Shown: positions 33,770-43,203, numbered from the stretch's first letter. The stretch: DNA of 64,000 bases from Deltaproteobacteria bacterium (GCA_021777755.1 JAJYDE010000017.1:1-64000); one strand, 5' to 3'. Numbers and translations: made by a program. The notes: a model not told the origin generated them from the letters alone.

Positions 33770-34848
33770 AGATAATTACAAGGTACGTTCTCAAACATTT
33801 TCTCCCCATTTTTTTCCTGGCCAACGTCGGTTTCGTGGGGATTTACCTGGTCGTCGATTTTTTCGAGCGCGTAGACCGCATGCTGGAGCATCACCTGGGC
33901 TTCAGGGAGATCTATCTCTATTTTTTGTGCAAGATCCCCATGGTGTTGACACAGGGCATCCCGATGTCGGCAATCATCGCGGCCATCATAGCCCTGGGCA
34001 TAATGAAGCGAAACCGGGAACTTATAGCCATGGAAACCGCCGGCATAAATCCGTCCTACTATGTCGCGCCTATTGCACTGGCCGGACTTTTCTTTTCAAT
34101 ATTCCATTTTTGCCTTGCAGAGTTTGTGGTTCGCCCTCTCAATCAAAAGCTCTACAACACCTGGGAGGTCAAGATCGAGGGCAAAGCGCCGCCGGTTTGG
34201 ATGAATCCGGAGAATATCTGGTATCGCGACAAGGACACGATTTATCAAATCGGGCTCTACGACAGGAAGCACCAGGTGATGCACATCGCCTCCATATTCT
34301 TCCTGGGGACCGATTTTCACCTGATTCGCAGAATAGATGCAAAAAGCATAACCTGGACTCCTCGGGGATGGCTTGCAAAGGGGGGACTCATTGTCACCTA
34401 TCACCCGGGCAAGACCGATCAACAGTGGTTCGACCAGGAAATACTGAATTTAAAAATCACACCGGCCGACTTCAAGTCCGGGGAAAGTCTGCCCCACAAC
34501 CTTGGATGGATGGATCTGTACCGTTACACGGAAAAAATAGAGCGGGAAGGGTTTAGTGCGACCCCCTACACCGTCGATCTCAATATGAGAATTGCATCGC
34601 CTCTCGCCACTTTCATCCTCACCTTGCTCGGCGTACTCATAGCCCTCAGGCAGGGACTCCACGGAGGAATTGCCGCGGGAGTCGGCTGGTCGCTCATAGT
34701 GGCCTTCCTCTTCCTCGGGGTATCCAATGTGGGAAGTTCCCTTGCCTCGGCCGGCACTCTGCCCCCATTCCTGGGGGTCTGGACCGGCAACATCATCTTC
34801 GGGGCGCTGGCTCTTTATTTCTGGCTCACACACACTTCGAGCAACTAA
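33766..34848 (+). CDS. lptG: LPS export permease LptG
   Basis: 360 residues from TTG 33766, overlapping the lptF stop (TTGA). The YjgQ-type layout repeats that of LptF: N-terminal 'ITRYVLKHFLPIFFLANVGFVGIYLVVDFFERVDRML' and C-terminal 'IASPLATFILTLLGVLIALRQGLHGGIAAGVGWSLIVAF'. It forms a heterodimer with LptF in the inner membrane. LptB and the bridge proteins are not in the window. Confidence 0.9.
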   Translation: MKIITRYVLKHFLPIFFLANVGFVGIYLVVDFFERVDRMLEHHLGFREIYLYFLCKIPMVLTQGIPMSAIIAAIIALGIMKRNRELIAMETAGINPSYYVAPIALAGLFFSIFHFCLAEFVVRPLNQKLYNTWEVKIEGKAPPVWMNPENIWYRDKDTIYQIGLYDRKHQVMHIASIFFLGTDFHLIRRIDAKSITWTPRGWLAKGGLIVTYHPGKTDQQWFDQEILNLKITPADFKSGESLPHNLGWMDLYRYTEKIEREGFSATPYTVDLNMRIASPLATFILTLLGVLIALRQGLHGGIAAGVGWSLIVAFLFLGVSNVGSSLASAGTLPPFLGVWTGNIIFGALALYFWLTHTSSN

Positions 34849-34859
34849 GACTGCCGGGC

Positions 34860-35390
34860 TCAGGCGGTGGTCCCCCCCAGGATGGTTGTGCCGGGAAGAG
34901 GTGTGAAGACCCTTTTGCCCAATTCCTGGTCTATCATGTAAAGACCGCCTCCATCGCTTCCGATCAGCTTCAGCTTTTGCACGATATTGTCCGCGCTGGT
35001 TTCCTCCTCAACCTGCTCGGTGACAAACCATTGGAGAAAATTGACCACCGCATGATCTTTTGCGTCCGTAGCCAAATTTACCAGCTCGTAAATCAGCCCC
35101 GTCACCTTGACTTCATGCTCGTAGACGGCCTGGAAAACCCCAAGCGGTGAATCCCAGGATACTGGAGGGCCCGCGATGGTTTTCAGCTCCACTTTCCCGC
35201 CCCGTTCGTTCACAAAATTAAAGAACTTGGTTGCGTGGGTCAATTCTTCAAGAGCCTGCACTTGCATCCATCGGGAGAACCCTTCCAAATTGAGCCGCTT
35301 AAAGTAGGCGGCCATGGAAAGGTAAAGATAGGAAGAATAAAGTTCGGCATTTATCTGGCCGTTCAGAGCACCGCTCATTGTTTCATTCAT
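34860..35390 (-). CDS. ftn: Bacterial ferritin (FtnA-type)
   Basis: 176 residues. Ferroxidase-centre residues appear in order: 'NAELYSSYLYLSMAAYF' (Glu, Tyr), 'ALEELTHATKFF' (Glu, His), 'HEVKVTGLIYELV' (Glu) and 'EQVEEETSADNIVQKL' (Glu). It lacks the haem-ligand pattern of bacterioferritin. Stores iron and removes Fe(II), useful to an anaerobe facing brief oxygen. GGAGGAG precedes the ATG, and a long inverted repeat sits in its leader. Confidence 0.93.
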   Translation of the reverse strand: MNETMSGALNGQINAELYSSYLYLSMAAYFKRLNLEGFSRWMQVQALEELTHATKFFNFVNERGGKVELKTIAGPPVSWDSPLGVFQAVYEHEVKVTGLIYELVNLATDAKDHAVVNFLQWFVTEQVEEETSADNIVQKLKLIGSDGGGLYMIDQELGKRVFTPLPGTTILGGTTA

Positions 35391-35413
35391 GATTTTCTCC
35401 TCCAGAACCTGCC

Positions 35414-35455
35414 CCCCGAAACCGGCAGGAGTTGATCCAACCGGCCGTTTCGGGG
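35414..35455. repeat. Long inverted repeat in the ferritin leader
   Basis: CCCCGAAAC (35414-35422) / GTTTCGGGG (35447-35455), with a nested CCGG pair in the loop, 24 bp upstream of the ferritin ATG (minus strand). No T-run follows, so it may be an operator or an mRNA control hairpin rather than a terminator. Confidence 0.4.
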
Positions 35456-35531
35456 CCGGGAAAGCCCTTAGCCGAACAATAATAAGCAGCGCTTACATGA
35501 TTTCAAGTCTGAAAGAGGGCGAAAAGCGCCT

Positions 35532-36491
35532 TCACCTTCTCAGTAACAGCAGCAGGGCAACTATCAGCAGTGCCACCAGCACCGCCCCGCCGTAGATCAG
35601 CAGGTTGTTTTGAGCTGTGGGAAGCACCGCGGCAAGCGGAGGGTCGGGTTTATCGAGCCAATCGAGTTCCGCCTTTTCAGGGAATCGAAGATCGTTTGCC
35701 ATTTGCTCGGCGGAATCGTATCGTTCTTCCTTTCGCCGCCGCAAAGCCCGGCTGACCGCCGCCCGTATTCCGGGGTGCAGTCCTTTTATCGAGGTTAGCG
35801 AGGCGGGATCTTTGGTCATATGTTGGTACATGACCGTCAGAGGGTTATCGCCGGTAAAAGGGGGCGAACCGCTGAGGAGGTGATAGAGAAGACAGCCTAC
35901 CGCGTAAACATCGCTTCTGGCGCAACCGCGCTCGCCCTTGATCTGCTCGGGGGCCATATATTCCGGGGTTCCCATGAGGCCCGAGAAACCCCGCCAGGTC
36001 ACCCGAGGCGCCCCCTCCATGAGGGCTATGCCGAAATCGAGTATCTTTAAATGGCCATCCGGGGCCAACACGAGGTTCTCCGGTTTTATGTCCCGATGGT
36101 AAACTCCTCGTTCATGACAGTAGTGAAGGGCATCGAGCAGGTTGGCCACCATTTTGGCCGCCTGTTCGGCCGGGAGCCTGCCCTTGTCTGCCAAAACAGT
36201 GGCCAGCGACTCGCCCTCGGCGTACTTCAAGACGAGGTAGGGCGGATTGTCTTCGGATATCGCCACGGCCACGGGGACGTCCGAATGATTCAAAAGCTTG
36301 CCTATGGCCACTTCCCTCCTGAAACGTTCATAGACCGCCGGGTCTCCGAGCTGTGCGATATGCGGCACTTTCATCACCACTTTGGTGTTTGTTTGAAGGT
36401 CTTCGGCCAGGAAGGTGGCGCCGAATCCCCCCTGGCCAAGATAGGCAAGGATCTTGTACCGGTCCTGAAAAACCGTGCCTGTTTCGAGCAT
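35532..36491 (-). CDS. Serine/threonine protein kinase with C-terminal membrane anchor
   Basis: 319 residues. Hanks-type kinase: Gly loop 'LGQGGFGATFLAED', Lys in 'VVMKVP', catalytic loop 'HRDIKPEN', 'DFG', and APE in 'MGTPEYMAPEQI'. After residue ~290 a single transmembrane helix (LLIYGGAVLVALLIVALLLLLRR) ends the protein with no extracytoplasmic sensor domain. Substrates unknown; the gene stands upstream of ferritin on the same strand. Confidence 0.92.
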   Translation of the reverse strand: MLETGTVFQDRYKILAYLGQGGFGATFLAEDLQTNTKVVMKVPHIAQLGDPAVYERFRREVAIGKLLNHSDVPVAVAISEDNPPYLVLKYAEGESLATVLADKGRLPAEQAAKMVANLLDALHYCHERGVYHRDIKPENLVLAPDGHLKILDFGIALMEGAPRVTWRGFSGLMGTPEYMAPEQIKGERGCARSDVYAVGCLLYHLLSGSPPFTGDNPLTVMYQHMTKDPASLTSIKGLHPGIRAAVSRALRRRKEERYDSAEQMANDLRFPEKAELDWLDKPDPPLAAVLPTAQNNLLIYGGAVLVALLIVALLLLLRR

Positions 36492-36539
36492 CTTCTCTCA
36501 CCTGTTTTGAGTGTGTGGCGCGGCGCCAAATGAGGTGGT

Positions 36540-36884
36540 TCAGCCGAAAATGTGCTGACCGAACTGGATGATCAGGCCGCCCGCAACAATAACGAACAGT
36601 CCCAGCCATGTCGCCTTCGGGATGCTTTCAGCGAAGACGAACTTGCCGGCCAGGACGCTCACGATGGCGAACACGGCGACATAGACGCCCAGAAGCTTTG
36701 AAAAATCCCACCGCACGGTGTTTACGAGCAGTCCGTAGCAGGCGAGCATGAGGCCTCCGGCCAAGATGACAACCACGCTCGCACCTCGAAGACCCTTGCG
36801 GACTACGGCGTCTCCTCCCACTTCAAGCAAAGCCGACCCGACAAATACAAGCCATCCCCCCGGGGGCAAACCCCAATTTCCCAT
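36540..36884 (-). CDS. Small DMT/EamA-type membrane protein
   Basis: 114 residues with four transmembrane segments, an SMR/EamA half-transporter: 'GSALLEVGGDAVVRKGLRG' (membrane-embedded Glu) and a last helix 'LGLFVIVAGGLIIQFGQHIF'. Proteins of this size act as dimers. Substrate unknown. A second DMT-type small gene lies 350 bp upstream on the same strand. Confidence 0.65.
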   Translation of the reverse strand: MGNWGLPPGGWLVFVGSALLEVGGDAVVRKGLRGASVVVILAGGLMLACYGLLVNTVRWDFSKLLGVYVAVFAIVSVLAGKFVFAESIPKATWLGLFVIVAGGLIIQFGQHIFG

Positions 36885-37233
36885 TTTCTCCTCTTTTCAA
36901 TAAGAGAATTAACATGAATCTTGCGGCGCAAGACCCCGCACCACGGCTGGAAACTTCCCGGGAAGGCGATTTTCAGGATTGCTTCCCGGTACAACCCTTC
37001 CTCGTCGTGGCGGTCCACTCTTGTCCGGCTTATCAAAGCAATATTTATGCTCGGGGCATAAAATCTCGATCATCGGGAAAACATACTCGCGTGCAAACCC
37101 CTTGCACGGCGCAGGAGGCGGCTTCCTGGCCAGCCCCGTCGACTTAAACGCCAAATCGACCGAGCCATCTTAGTCCGGATTTGAGACAAGATCGAAATAT
37201 TTCGCGCCCCGAAGGCACAAAAATGTTTATTTC
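36885..37233. other. Intergenic region between two small transporter genes
   Basis: About 350 bp. A minus-strand frame near 37068-36909 begins MIEILCPEHKYCF, resembling a zinc-ribbon start, but loses this character at once and has no second knuckle. No supported gene. Confidence 0.4.
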
Positions 37234-37653
37234 TTATTGGTGTGAAATGAGAAAAATCGAGATGAGGGCGAGAATCACTCCGGCAAATTGCATCATGTTG
37301 ATTTTTTCCTTGAGGAAGGTAAGAGCCAGGGCAATGGTCACCAGAGGGTATAGGGCGGTAAGGGTGGCTATTACGCTGATCTTCTGACCCTGGCGCACCG
37401 CGTACATGAAAAAAATCAGCCCCAGGTAGCCGGCAACGCCCGTGAAAAAGGCCGGTATTATGCCTGTCAATTGCGCTCCGGCGAATCGGGGGCGAAGAAT
37501 GAGGGTAATCAGAAGGGCCGCTGAAACACCTCCCAGTGCTTCGAAGACAAGAGCCGTTCCGGGATCGAGGAAGCCCAGGGCCACTTTAGGCAAAAAGCCC
37601 CACAGCCCCCAGGCGAGAAGCGCGAGTATCGAATACAGGAGCCATCCCTGCAC
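37234..37653 (-). CDS. EamA family small membrane protein
   Basis: 139 residues, five hydrophobic helices: a single EamA repeat ('WGLWGFLPKVALGFLDPGTALVFEALGG', 'LTALYPLVTIALALTFLKEKINMMQFAGVILALISIF'). Full-size DMT exporters have two repeats, so this likely dimerises. Lies 2 bp downstream of the PBP1A stop on the same strand. Substrate unknown. Confidence 0.75.
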   Translation of the reverse strand: MQGWLLYSILALLAWGLWGFLPKVALGFLDPGTALVFEALGGVSAALLITLILRPRFAGAQLTGIIPAFFTGVAGYLGLIFFMYAVRQGQKISVIATLTALYPLVTIALALTFLKEKINMMQFAGVILALISIFLISHQ

Positions 37654-37655
37654 GG

Positions 37656-40085
37656 CTAGTACATCTCCGATTTAAAGTAGGAATCATCCGTTGCGGGCTG
37701 CCCCGCTTTTAGCGCGGACGCCCCGTTGACCGTTTGAGTTTCCCCCGACGCATCGGTCTCCCCCTGCTGCTCCTGTTGATTTTCAGGATTGGAACCGGGC
37801 GCCGGGACCTTGTCGGCAAAAGCCGCGTAGGTCCCCCCCGAGTTGTCGGAGCTGGCAACGGCTCCGCCGCCGGGTACGCCTATTTTGGCGAAAATGATGC
37901 CCTCGGGGACTGTAAAGGTTTCCACGGGCTTATCCTGCAGGTACTGTTTCATGAAATCGACCCAGATCGGGCAGGCGGCGTGGGCTCCCTCTTCGCCCCT
38001 GCCTAGTGAGGAGTGGTCGTCATAGCCCACCCAGACCCCTGTTAGCACCGAAGGGGTGTAGCCGATAAACCATGCATCATTAAAATCGTTGGTGGTTCCC
38101 GTTTTCCCGGCGCACGGCCTGTCAAGTGCCCGCGCGGCCATTCCGGTGCCGTGTTGCACCACTCCCTGGAGTATGTCGGTCATCAAATAGGCGGTTTTGG
38201 CCGAGATGGCTTCTTCTCTTTTGACCTGGTGCTGTTCGATCAGGTTGCCGAATCGGTCGTAAACCTTCTCTATGAGATAGGGTTGGACTCTCCAGCCAAG
38301 GCCGGGGAAGGTGGAGTAGGCCGAAAGCAGTTCCTGCAGGGTGACTTCCGAAGCCCCAAGGCCAAGGGCCAGGGAATGGGTCAGGGGGGTCGTTATCCCC
38401 AGATTTCTGGCATAGTTTATGGCGTAGTCTATTCCGATGGCTTTAAGCAGTCTTACTGTGGGAACATTTCGCGAATGAATGAGGGCATTTCTCAGCAGCA
38501 TCGGTCCCAGGAAACGGCGATCGTAATTTTCCGGGGTCCAGGAGCCTTTGGCGCTGTGGTCGGGGAAGGTGATCGGCGTATCCATGAGCGTCGAGGCCTC
38601 GGTATAGCCCTTGTCCAGCGCCGCGGCGTAGATGACGGGTTTAAAGGATGACCCCGGCTGTCGGGCCGCCTGGGTGCACCGGTTGAACTGGCTGGTTTTA
38701 AAACTGCGCCCGCCAACCATGCAGATCACCCTGCCCGTAAGAGGCGAAATGGACATGATGGCCCCCTCCATTCCGGGGTCCTGCTCCACGCCGGCAATCC
38801 ATTCCCCCCCCTTCGTGTCGTTTAGCCTGAGCCTCAGAACGTAGCCCCGGCGAAAGACCTGCTGCGCCCGCCTGGTGGGAATGCGCACCCACCTCCAGCC
38901 CGATTCGGGAACGATCGCCTTCCCGGTTCCCAGGTCCGCCGCGATGGTCTTGGTTACGGGGTCGAAAGCCGTTATCAGCCCTTCGACCACCTTGCCTTTT
39001 GCCAGCTTGCCGTTGGACTGGGTGAGAATTTTCAATGTGTTGGGCCGGTCGCCGGAGGGGACGTAAACATGCAGCCCGCGGTATTTCCCGTGTCGCTTCG
39101 CGATAGCCGAAAGCCCGAGGTCAAGAGCGCCTTCGGCCATCTGCTGCGCCTTGTAATCCAGGGTGGTGTCGATTGTGAGCCCCTCTTTATAGAGCATCTC
39201 CCGCCCGAAGCGCGCTTCGGCTTTGCGACGGACTTCCTCGCTGAAATAATCCATGGCGGCCGGGGCGAAGCGCACGGGTTTGGCAACCACCCGCAACGGT
39301 TCGGCCAAAGCCTTCTGCGCCTGGGCGTCGGTTATGAAGTGGGCCTCGACCATTCTTTGCAAAACGTAGTGCTGCCTTTGACGAGCCTGGGCCAGGTGGG
39401 TGGCCGGGGAAAATTTGTTGGGCGCTCTTGGAAGCCCGGCCAAAAGGGAGGCTTGCGCAAGGTCGAGTTCACTTGCATGTTCGTCGAAATAGGTCCTGGC
39501 GGCGGCCTCCACCCCGTAGGCGCCCGAGCCCAGGTAAATCTGGTTCAAATAAATGTAGAGGATCTCGTTTTTGCTGAGGGAGCTGTCGATCCGATGAGCC
39601 AGAATCGCCTCTTTGATTTTTCGGGAAAATGTCTTCTGCGGGGTTAGAAGCAGCGATTTTACCACCTGCTGGGTGATCGTGCTGCCGCCCTGTACGATTT
39701 GGCCTGCAGCCAGGTCCTTTATGGCAGCGCGGAAAATACCCAGAAGGTCCACTCCGCCATGTTCGTAGAACCGCGCGTCCTCAGCCGCGAGGAAGGCCTT
39801 GACCACATAGGGCGGAAGCTCGTTTAATGGAACCAGGTATCTTCTTTGCACAAAAAATTCGGCTATCAATTTCCCGTCGGCGGAGTAGACGCTTGTTACC
39901 AGCGGGGGATGATAATTTCTCAGTGCCTCGACACTTGGAAGCGACTGGTCGATTTGCACATAGAATGCGAAAACCACTATGGAACCGATCAGGGAAATAC
40001 AGATAACGATAGAAAACAGGACGAAGGCAAACCAGCCGAGCGTGCCGCCACGCTGGTTGCGGTCCTGTAAACGGGGCTTTTTCAT
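37656..40085 (-). CDS. Penicillin-binding protein 1A (class A, bifunctional)
   Basis: 809 residues from ATG 40085 (an earlier TTG would add 17 residues). N-terminal transmembrane anchor, then glycosyltransferase family 51 motifs 'AAEDARFYEHGGVDLLG' and 'GGSTITQQVVKSLLL', a linker, and a transpeptidase domain with active-site SxxK in 'QPGSSFKPVIYAAAL', 'SRN' and 'KTGTTNDFNDAWFIGY'. The C-terminal 60 residues are a Ser/Gly/Gln-rich tail. Polymerises and crosslinks peptidoglycan in the periplasm. Confidence 0.95.
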   Translation of the reverse strand: MKKPRLQDRNQRGGTLGWFAFVLFSIVICISLIGSIVVFAFYVQIDQSLPSVEALRNYHPPLVTSVYSADGKLIAEFFVQRRYLVPLNELPPYVVKAFLAAEDARFYEHGGVDLLGIFRAAIKDLAAGQIVQGGSTITQQVVKSLLLTPQKTFSRKIKEAILAHRIDSSLSKNEILYIYLNQIYLGSGAYGVEAAARTYFDEHASELDLAQASLLAGLPRAPNKFSPATHLAQARQRQHYVLQRMVEAHFITDAQAQKALAEPLRVVAKPVRFAPAAMDYFSEEVRRKAEARFGREMLYKEGLTIDTTLDYKAQQMAEGALDLGLSAIAKRHGKYRGLHVYVPSGDRPNTLKILTQSNGKLAKGKVVEGLITAFDPVTKTIAADLGTGKAIVPESGWRWVRIPTRRAQQVFRRGYVLRLRLNDTKGGEWIAGVEQDPGMEGAIMSISPLTGRVICMVGGRSFKTSQFNRCTQAARQPGSSFKPVIYAAALDKGYTEASTLMDTPITFPDHSAKGSWTPENYDRRFLGPMLLRNALIHSRNVPTVRLLKAIGIDYAINYARNLGITTPLTHSLALGLGASEVTLQELLSAYSTFPGLGWRVQPYLIEKVYDRFGNLIEQHQVKREEAISAKTAYLMTDILQGVVQHGTGMAARALDRPCAGKTGTTNDFNDAWFIGYTPSVLTGVWVGYDDHSSLGRGEEGAHAACPIWVDFMKQYLQDKPVETFTVPEGIIFAKIGVPGGGAVASSDNSGGTYAAFADKVPAPGSNPENQQEQQGETDASGETQTVNGASALKAGQPATDDSYFKSEMY

Positions 40086-40258
40086 CTCCAACCTCACTTT
40101 CGAGCGTATAATAGGCTTCCGAGGGCGCCTTTTCAATATGAAAGCTTTTCTTGCCCGCGCGGCTTGAAATTATTCACGGCGGCTTTAGGTAATGTCCGAT
40201 CCGCAAGTTCGATCTGCCTCAAGCGGGGCGGCTCTTGCCGCCCGGGAAAGGACCGAAG

Positions 40259-41287
40259 ATGAAAGCCCTTTGTTTTTACAAACACGGTGAACTCGATGTT
40301 TTACGCTACGATGAAGTGGCCGACCCCGTTCCGGGCAACGGCGAGGCACTGATAGAGGTCAAGGCCTGCGCTCTTAATCACCTCGATATCTGGGTTATGC
40401 GGGGATGGCCCGGTCTTGAACTGCAGATGCCCCACTGGGGTGGCTCGGATATTTCCGGCGTTGTGGTAGGCCTGGGCGAAGGGGTTGAAGGAGTTGCCAC
40501 CGGCGAGCGGGTGGTGGTCGATCATGGTCTCAATCCGGTCGAAGACGAGTTTACTCTTAAGGGCGAGCACTCCATGAGTCCGCGCTACATGATCCTGGGC
40601 GAACATGTTCGGGGAGGATTTGCGCGCTATGTCAAGGTGCCGGCCAAAAACCTGGTGAAAATACCCGATGAAATCGATTTCCCCCGGGCCTGCGCGCCTC
40701 TTCTGGTAACCCTTACCGCCTGGAGAATGCTTATCCGAAGAGCTAAACTGCGGGCCGGGGAAACGGTGCTCATAGTCGGTGCGGGAGGAGGCGTCAACTC
40801 GGCCTCCATACAGATCGCAAAGCTTGCCGGGGCCGTCGTCTACGTGGTGGCGAGCAACGCCCTGAAGGGGCAAAAGGCCCTCGAACTGGGAGCCGATTCG
40901 GTCATCGACCGGTCGCGGGCCGATTGGGGAAAAGAGGTTCAAAGGCTTACCCAAAAGCGCGGCGTGGACTTGGTTGTCGATAACGTAGGGGCTGCCACCA
41001 TTGCCACCAGTATGTCCGTTACCGCCAGGGGAGGGCGAATCGTGATCGTTGGCAACACCAGCGGTCCGAAGACCCAAATCGACCTGCGGCTGATTTTTGG
41101 TAAGCAGATAAGCCTGATCGGAAGCACCATGGGAACCCCGCGGGATTTTCGAGACATCACCCGCCTGCTCTGGAGCGGCAGGATCGGCACGGTGATAGAC
41201 GAGATCATACCGCTGGCAGAGGGAAGGCGCGGGTTCGAGATGATGGAGAGCGGTAAGTTGTTCGGCAAGATTGTGCTCGTTCCGTGA
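40259..41287 (+). CDS. Zinc-type/quinone MDR oxidoreductase
   Basis: 342 residues. Medium-chain dehydrogenase/reductase fold: N-terminal GroES-like domain ('KACALNHLDIWVMRGWP', 'GGSDISGVVVGLGEGV'), Rossmann motif 'VLIVGAGGGVNSASIQIAK' (GxGxxG-like), and C-terminal 'GTVIDEIIPLAEGRRGFEMMESGKLFGKIVLVP'. The catalytic-Zn ligand set is not complete and a structural-Zn Cys cluster is missing, so it is closer to NADPH:quinone/crotonyl-CoA-reductase-like members. It is followed 51 bp later by a LUD protein. Confidence 0.82.
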   Translation: MKALCFYKHGELDVLRYDEVADPVPGNGEALIEVKACALNHLDIWVMRGWPGLELQMPHWGGSDISGVVVGLGEGVEGVATGERVVVDHGLNPVEDEFTLKGEHSMSPRYMILGEHVRGGFARYVKVPAKNLVKIPDEIDFPRACAPLLVTLTAWRMLIRRAKLRAGETVLIVGAGGGVNSASIQIAKLAGAVVYVVASNALKGQKALELGADSVIDRSRADWGKEVQRLTQKRGVDLVVDNVGAATIATSMSVTARGGRIVIVGNTSGPKTQIDLRLIFGKQISLIGSTMGTPRDFRDITRLLWSGRIGTVIDEIIPLAEGRRGFEMMESGKLFGKIVLVP

Positions 41288-41338
41288 GTTCATTTTGCGG
41301 GCACGCTTTTTAAAAACCATCTCAAGGGGAGAACACGG

Positions 41339-41983
41339 ATGGATAAAAACCAGGCAAGCTGGAATCAAAGGGTGGCCAGGGGAATCATTGAAAACCTCGA
41401 AAAGCGCCGCATGACGGGAAGCTATGCCGAAACCGCGGCCCTGGCACTCGAAGAGGTGCTGGCGATGGTTCCCGAAGGCGCCTCGGTTTATCGCTGCGGT
41501 TCTGTTACCACCACCGCCATCGGAGTTTGGAAAAGACTTGAGGATCGAACCGGGGTGAAGGTGATCGATCCCTATCTGCACGGCCTTGGCCGCGAGGAAA
41601 GCCTCGAACTCAGGCGCCGCGGGGTTGGTGCCGACATCATGATATCGAGTTGCAACGCCATTACGCTTGACGGCAGGCTGGTAAGCCTGGACGGTCTTGG
41701 AAACCGGGTGGCGGCCATGATGTTCGGTCCCGAAAAGGTCATTCTCGTGGTGGGAATGAACAAGGTGTGCGCGGATCTCGATTCGGCCATCTCCCGGGTC
41801 AAGCACTACGCCGCCCCGGTAAACGCCGTCCGCCTGGGTGTGGACACGGCCTGCGCCAGCGACGGGCTTTGCCGTGACTGCCATTCGCCCAACCGCATCT
41901 GCAACATGTGGAGCATTATCGAAGGCCATCAAACCCGGGGGCGCATCCACGTGAAACTGGTGGGGGAAAACCTGGGGTATTGA
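41339..41983 (+). CDS. LUD-domain protein (DUF162)
   Basis: 214 residues, AAGGGGAG upstream of the ATG. 'GASVYRCGSVTTTAIGVWKRL', 'VGADIMISSCNAITLDGRLVSLDGLGNRVAAMMFGPEKVILVVGMNKV' and the C-terminal Cys cluster 'ACASDGLCRDCHSPNRICN' are the LUD pattern. Family members (LutC/LldG) take part in lactate or related 2-hydroxyacid oxidation, though stand-alone copies such as this are of unknown function. The four-Cys cluster may bind metal. Confidence 0.85.
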   Translation: MDKNQASWNQRVARGIIENLEKRRMTGSYAETAALALEEVLAMVPEGASVYRCGSVTTTAIGVWKRLEDRTGVKVIDPYLHGLGREESLELRRRGVGADIMISSCNAITLDGRLVSLDGLGNRVAAMMFGPEKVILVVGMNKVCADLDSAISRVKHYAAPVNAVRLGVDTACASDGLCRDCHSPNRICNMWSIIEGHQTRGRIHVKLVGENLGY

Positions 41984-41992
41984 AAGCCGGTG

Positions 41993-42862
41993 CTACCCGC
42001 GGTTTCTGAAATACTTCGCAAACAGGAAGCCTGCCGTTTGAACGGCAAAGCTCGTTGCCAGCAGTAAAAGAATGAGCGGAAACCTCCGGTCGTGCAGATT
42101 GTATTTGATCACGTTTTTGGTGGACCAGAGTCTCAGGGATACGTATTTGCTCTTTCGGGGAACTTTTTCGGCGAAAATCATGCTGCTGACCCCTCTTTGG
42201 AACTGCCAGCGCAAGAAGTCGAAAAAAGATTTTCTTGCCGGGTGGAAGGCCACGATCTCGGGCCGGTACTTTATCCGGTAGCCGGCCTCCAGGAGCCGGT
42301 GGGCGAGGAAACTGTCCTCGCCTCCCGCATAGGGGAAGGATTCGTCGAAGCCGCCCAGCTTTAAAAAAATATCGCGCCTGATGGCAAAATTACACGAACT
42401 GAGGCTGGAGGTGTATCCGTCCTCTGTTACCCGCCACATTTTTTCAAACCCGAGCGAACCCCCCGCAGGAAATCCGAGGGCCGAAATCCCATCCCCCATG
42501 AGGGTGGAGGGAAGCAAAACGAGCTTTCCCATTATCACCTCGCAGTCCCCCGGCCCAAGCGCCCGATCGAAGGATTGGAGCCAGTCGGCGGAAACCGTGC
42601 AGTCGCTGTCGGTAAAAACCAAAAACTCTCCCGCGGCTTGCGCCGCCCCCAGGTTTCTGCACCTGGCGGGGCCCTTGTTTTTCGCACAGCATGCCAGCCC
42701 GCATCCAAAGCGGCGACAAATCTCGGTCGTCGAATCGGTGGAGCAATCATCGACCACGATCACCTCGAAATCTTCCCTGTATCCCTGACGGGCCAGGGAA
42801 TCGAGGAGTGCGGGCAAGGTGGACTGTGCATTGTAAGCGGGTACGATCACAGAGAATTTCAT
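41993..42862 (-). CDS. Family 2 glycosyltransferase
   Basis: 289 residues. GT-A fold: 'FSVIVPAYNAQSTLPALLDSLARQGY', 'VIVVDDCSTDST' and the metal-binding 'VFTDSDC' (DxD-like). A single C-terminal hydrophobic helix (PLILLLLATSFAVQTAGFLF) anchors it. Probably transfers a sugar to a lipid-linked acceptor; near the pilin and GT-C genes but on the opposite strand. Confidence 0.88.
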   Translation of the reverse strand: MKFSVIVPAYNAQSTLPALLDSLARQGYREDFEVIVVDDCSTDSTTEICRRFGCGLACCAKNKGPARCRNLGAAQAAGEFLVFTDSDCTVSADWLQSFDRALGPGDCEVIMGKLVLLPSTLMGDGISALGFPAGGSLGFEKMWRVTEDGYTSSLSSCNFAIRRDIFLKLGGFDESFPYAGGEDSFLAHRLLEAGYRIKYRPEIVAFHPARKSFFDFLRWQFQRGVSSMIFAEKVPRKSKYVSLRLWSTKNVIKYNLHDRRFPLILLLLATSFAVQTAGFLFAKYFRNRG

Positions 42863-43140
42863 GTTTCAACAATCCCGAAGAAATTGTCCCTCGCAACTCC
42901 ATGGCATCTATTTACGGACGCCCGCTGTCATGGCCGCCCCGGCCTTGAGGCGTCCGGAGGATCTCGAAGGGTGCCTCCGAGTATCCGCCCCGGTCCTCGG
43001 GCGGGTCGATTGACACAAGATAATGCCACCGGATTCGGTCTCAGACAATACCAATGCGCATGCCAATGCGCGACTCATGCGGCGATGGGCCCGCCATGTG
43101 TCCTTCAATCAATTTTAAAATACCAACAATTGTTGCAATG
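42863..43140. other. Upstream part of the pilin control region
   Basis: No gene on either strand. A stem-loop CGGAGG/CCTCCG at about 42957-42988 and the palindrome AACAATTGTT near 43128-43137 are present. Contains the promoter for the divergent glycosyltransferase gene, not located. Confidence 0.4.
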
Positions 43141-43155
43141 TGACACGAATTGTCA
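43141..43155. promoter_or_regulatory. TGACA-N5-TGTCA inverted repeat, candidate enhancer site, first pilin
   Basis: TGACA-CGAAT-TGTCA, centred about 155 bp upstream of the predicted sigma-54 start of the first pilin gene. The identical arms recur at 43973-43987, at nearly the same distance from the second sigma-54 promoter. Confidence 0.6.
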
Positions 43156-43189
43156 GCCCTGCGCGGGTAATCTTTTCTTCAGGGGCAAC

Positions 43190-43203
43190 CGGGTCATGAC
43201 CCG
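43190..43203. promoter_or_regulatory. Perfect palindrome upstream of the first pilin
   Basis: CGGGTCATGACCCG, a 14-bp perfect palindrome centred about 107 bp before the predicted start, within the usual range for an activator site at a sigma-54 promoter. No equivalent is at the second pilin. Confidence 0.4.

Noticed and set aside
36909-37154. Small zinc-ribbon-like frame MIEILCPEHKYCF...
   Set aside because: Only one Cys pair, the rest is Pro/Arg-rich, no RBS support.
40301-41950. 549-codon minus-strand open frame across the MDR and LUD genes
   Set aside because: It is the antisense shadow of two well-identified genes in GC-rich DNA; composition is unlike any family and there is no RBS.
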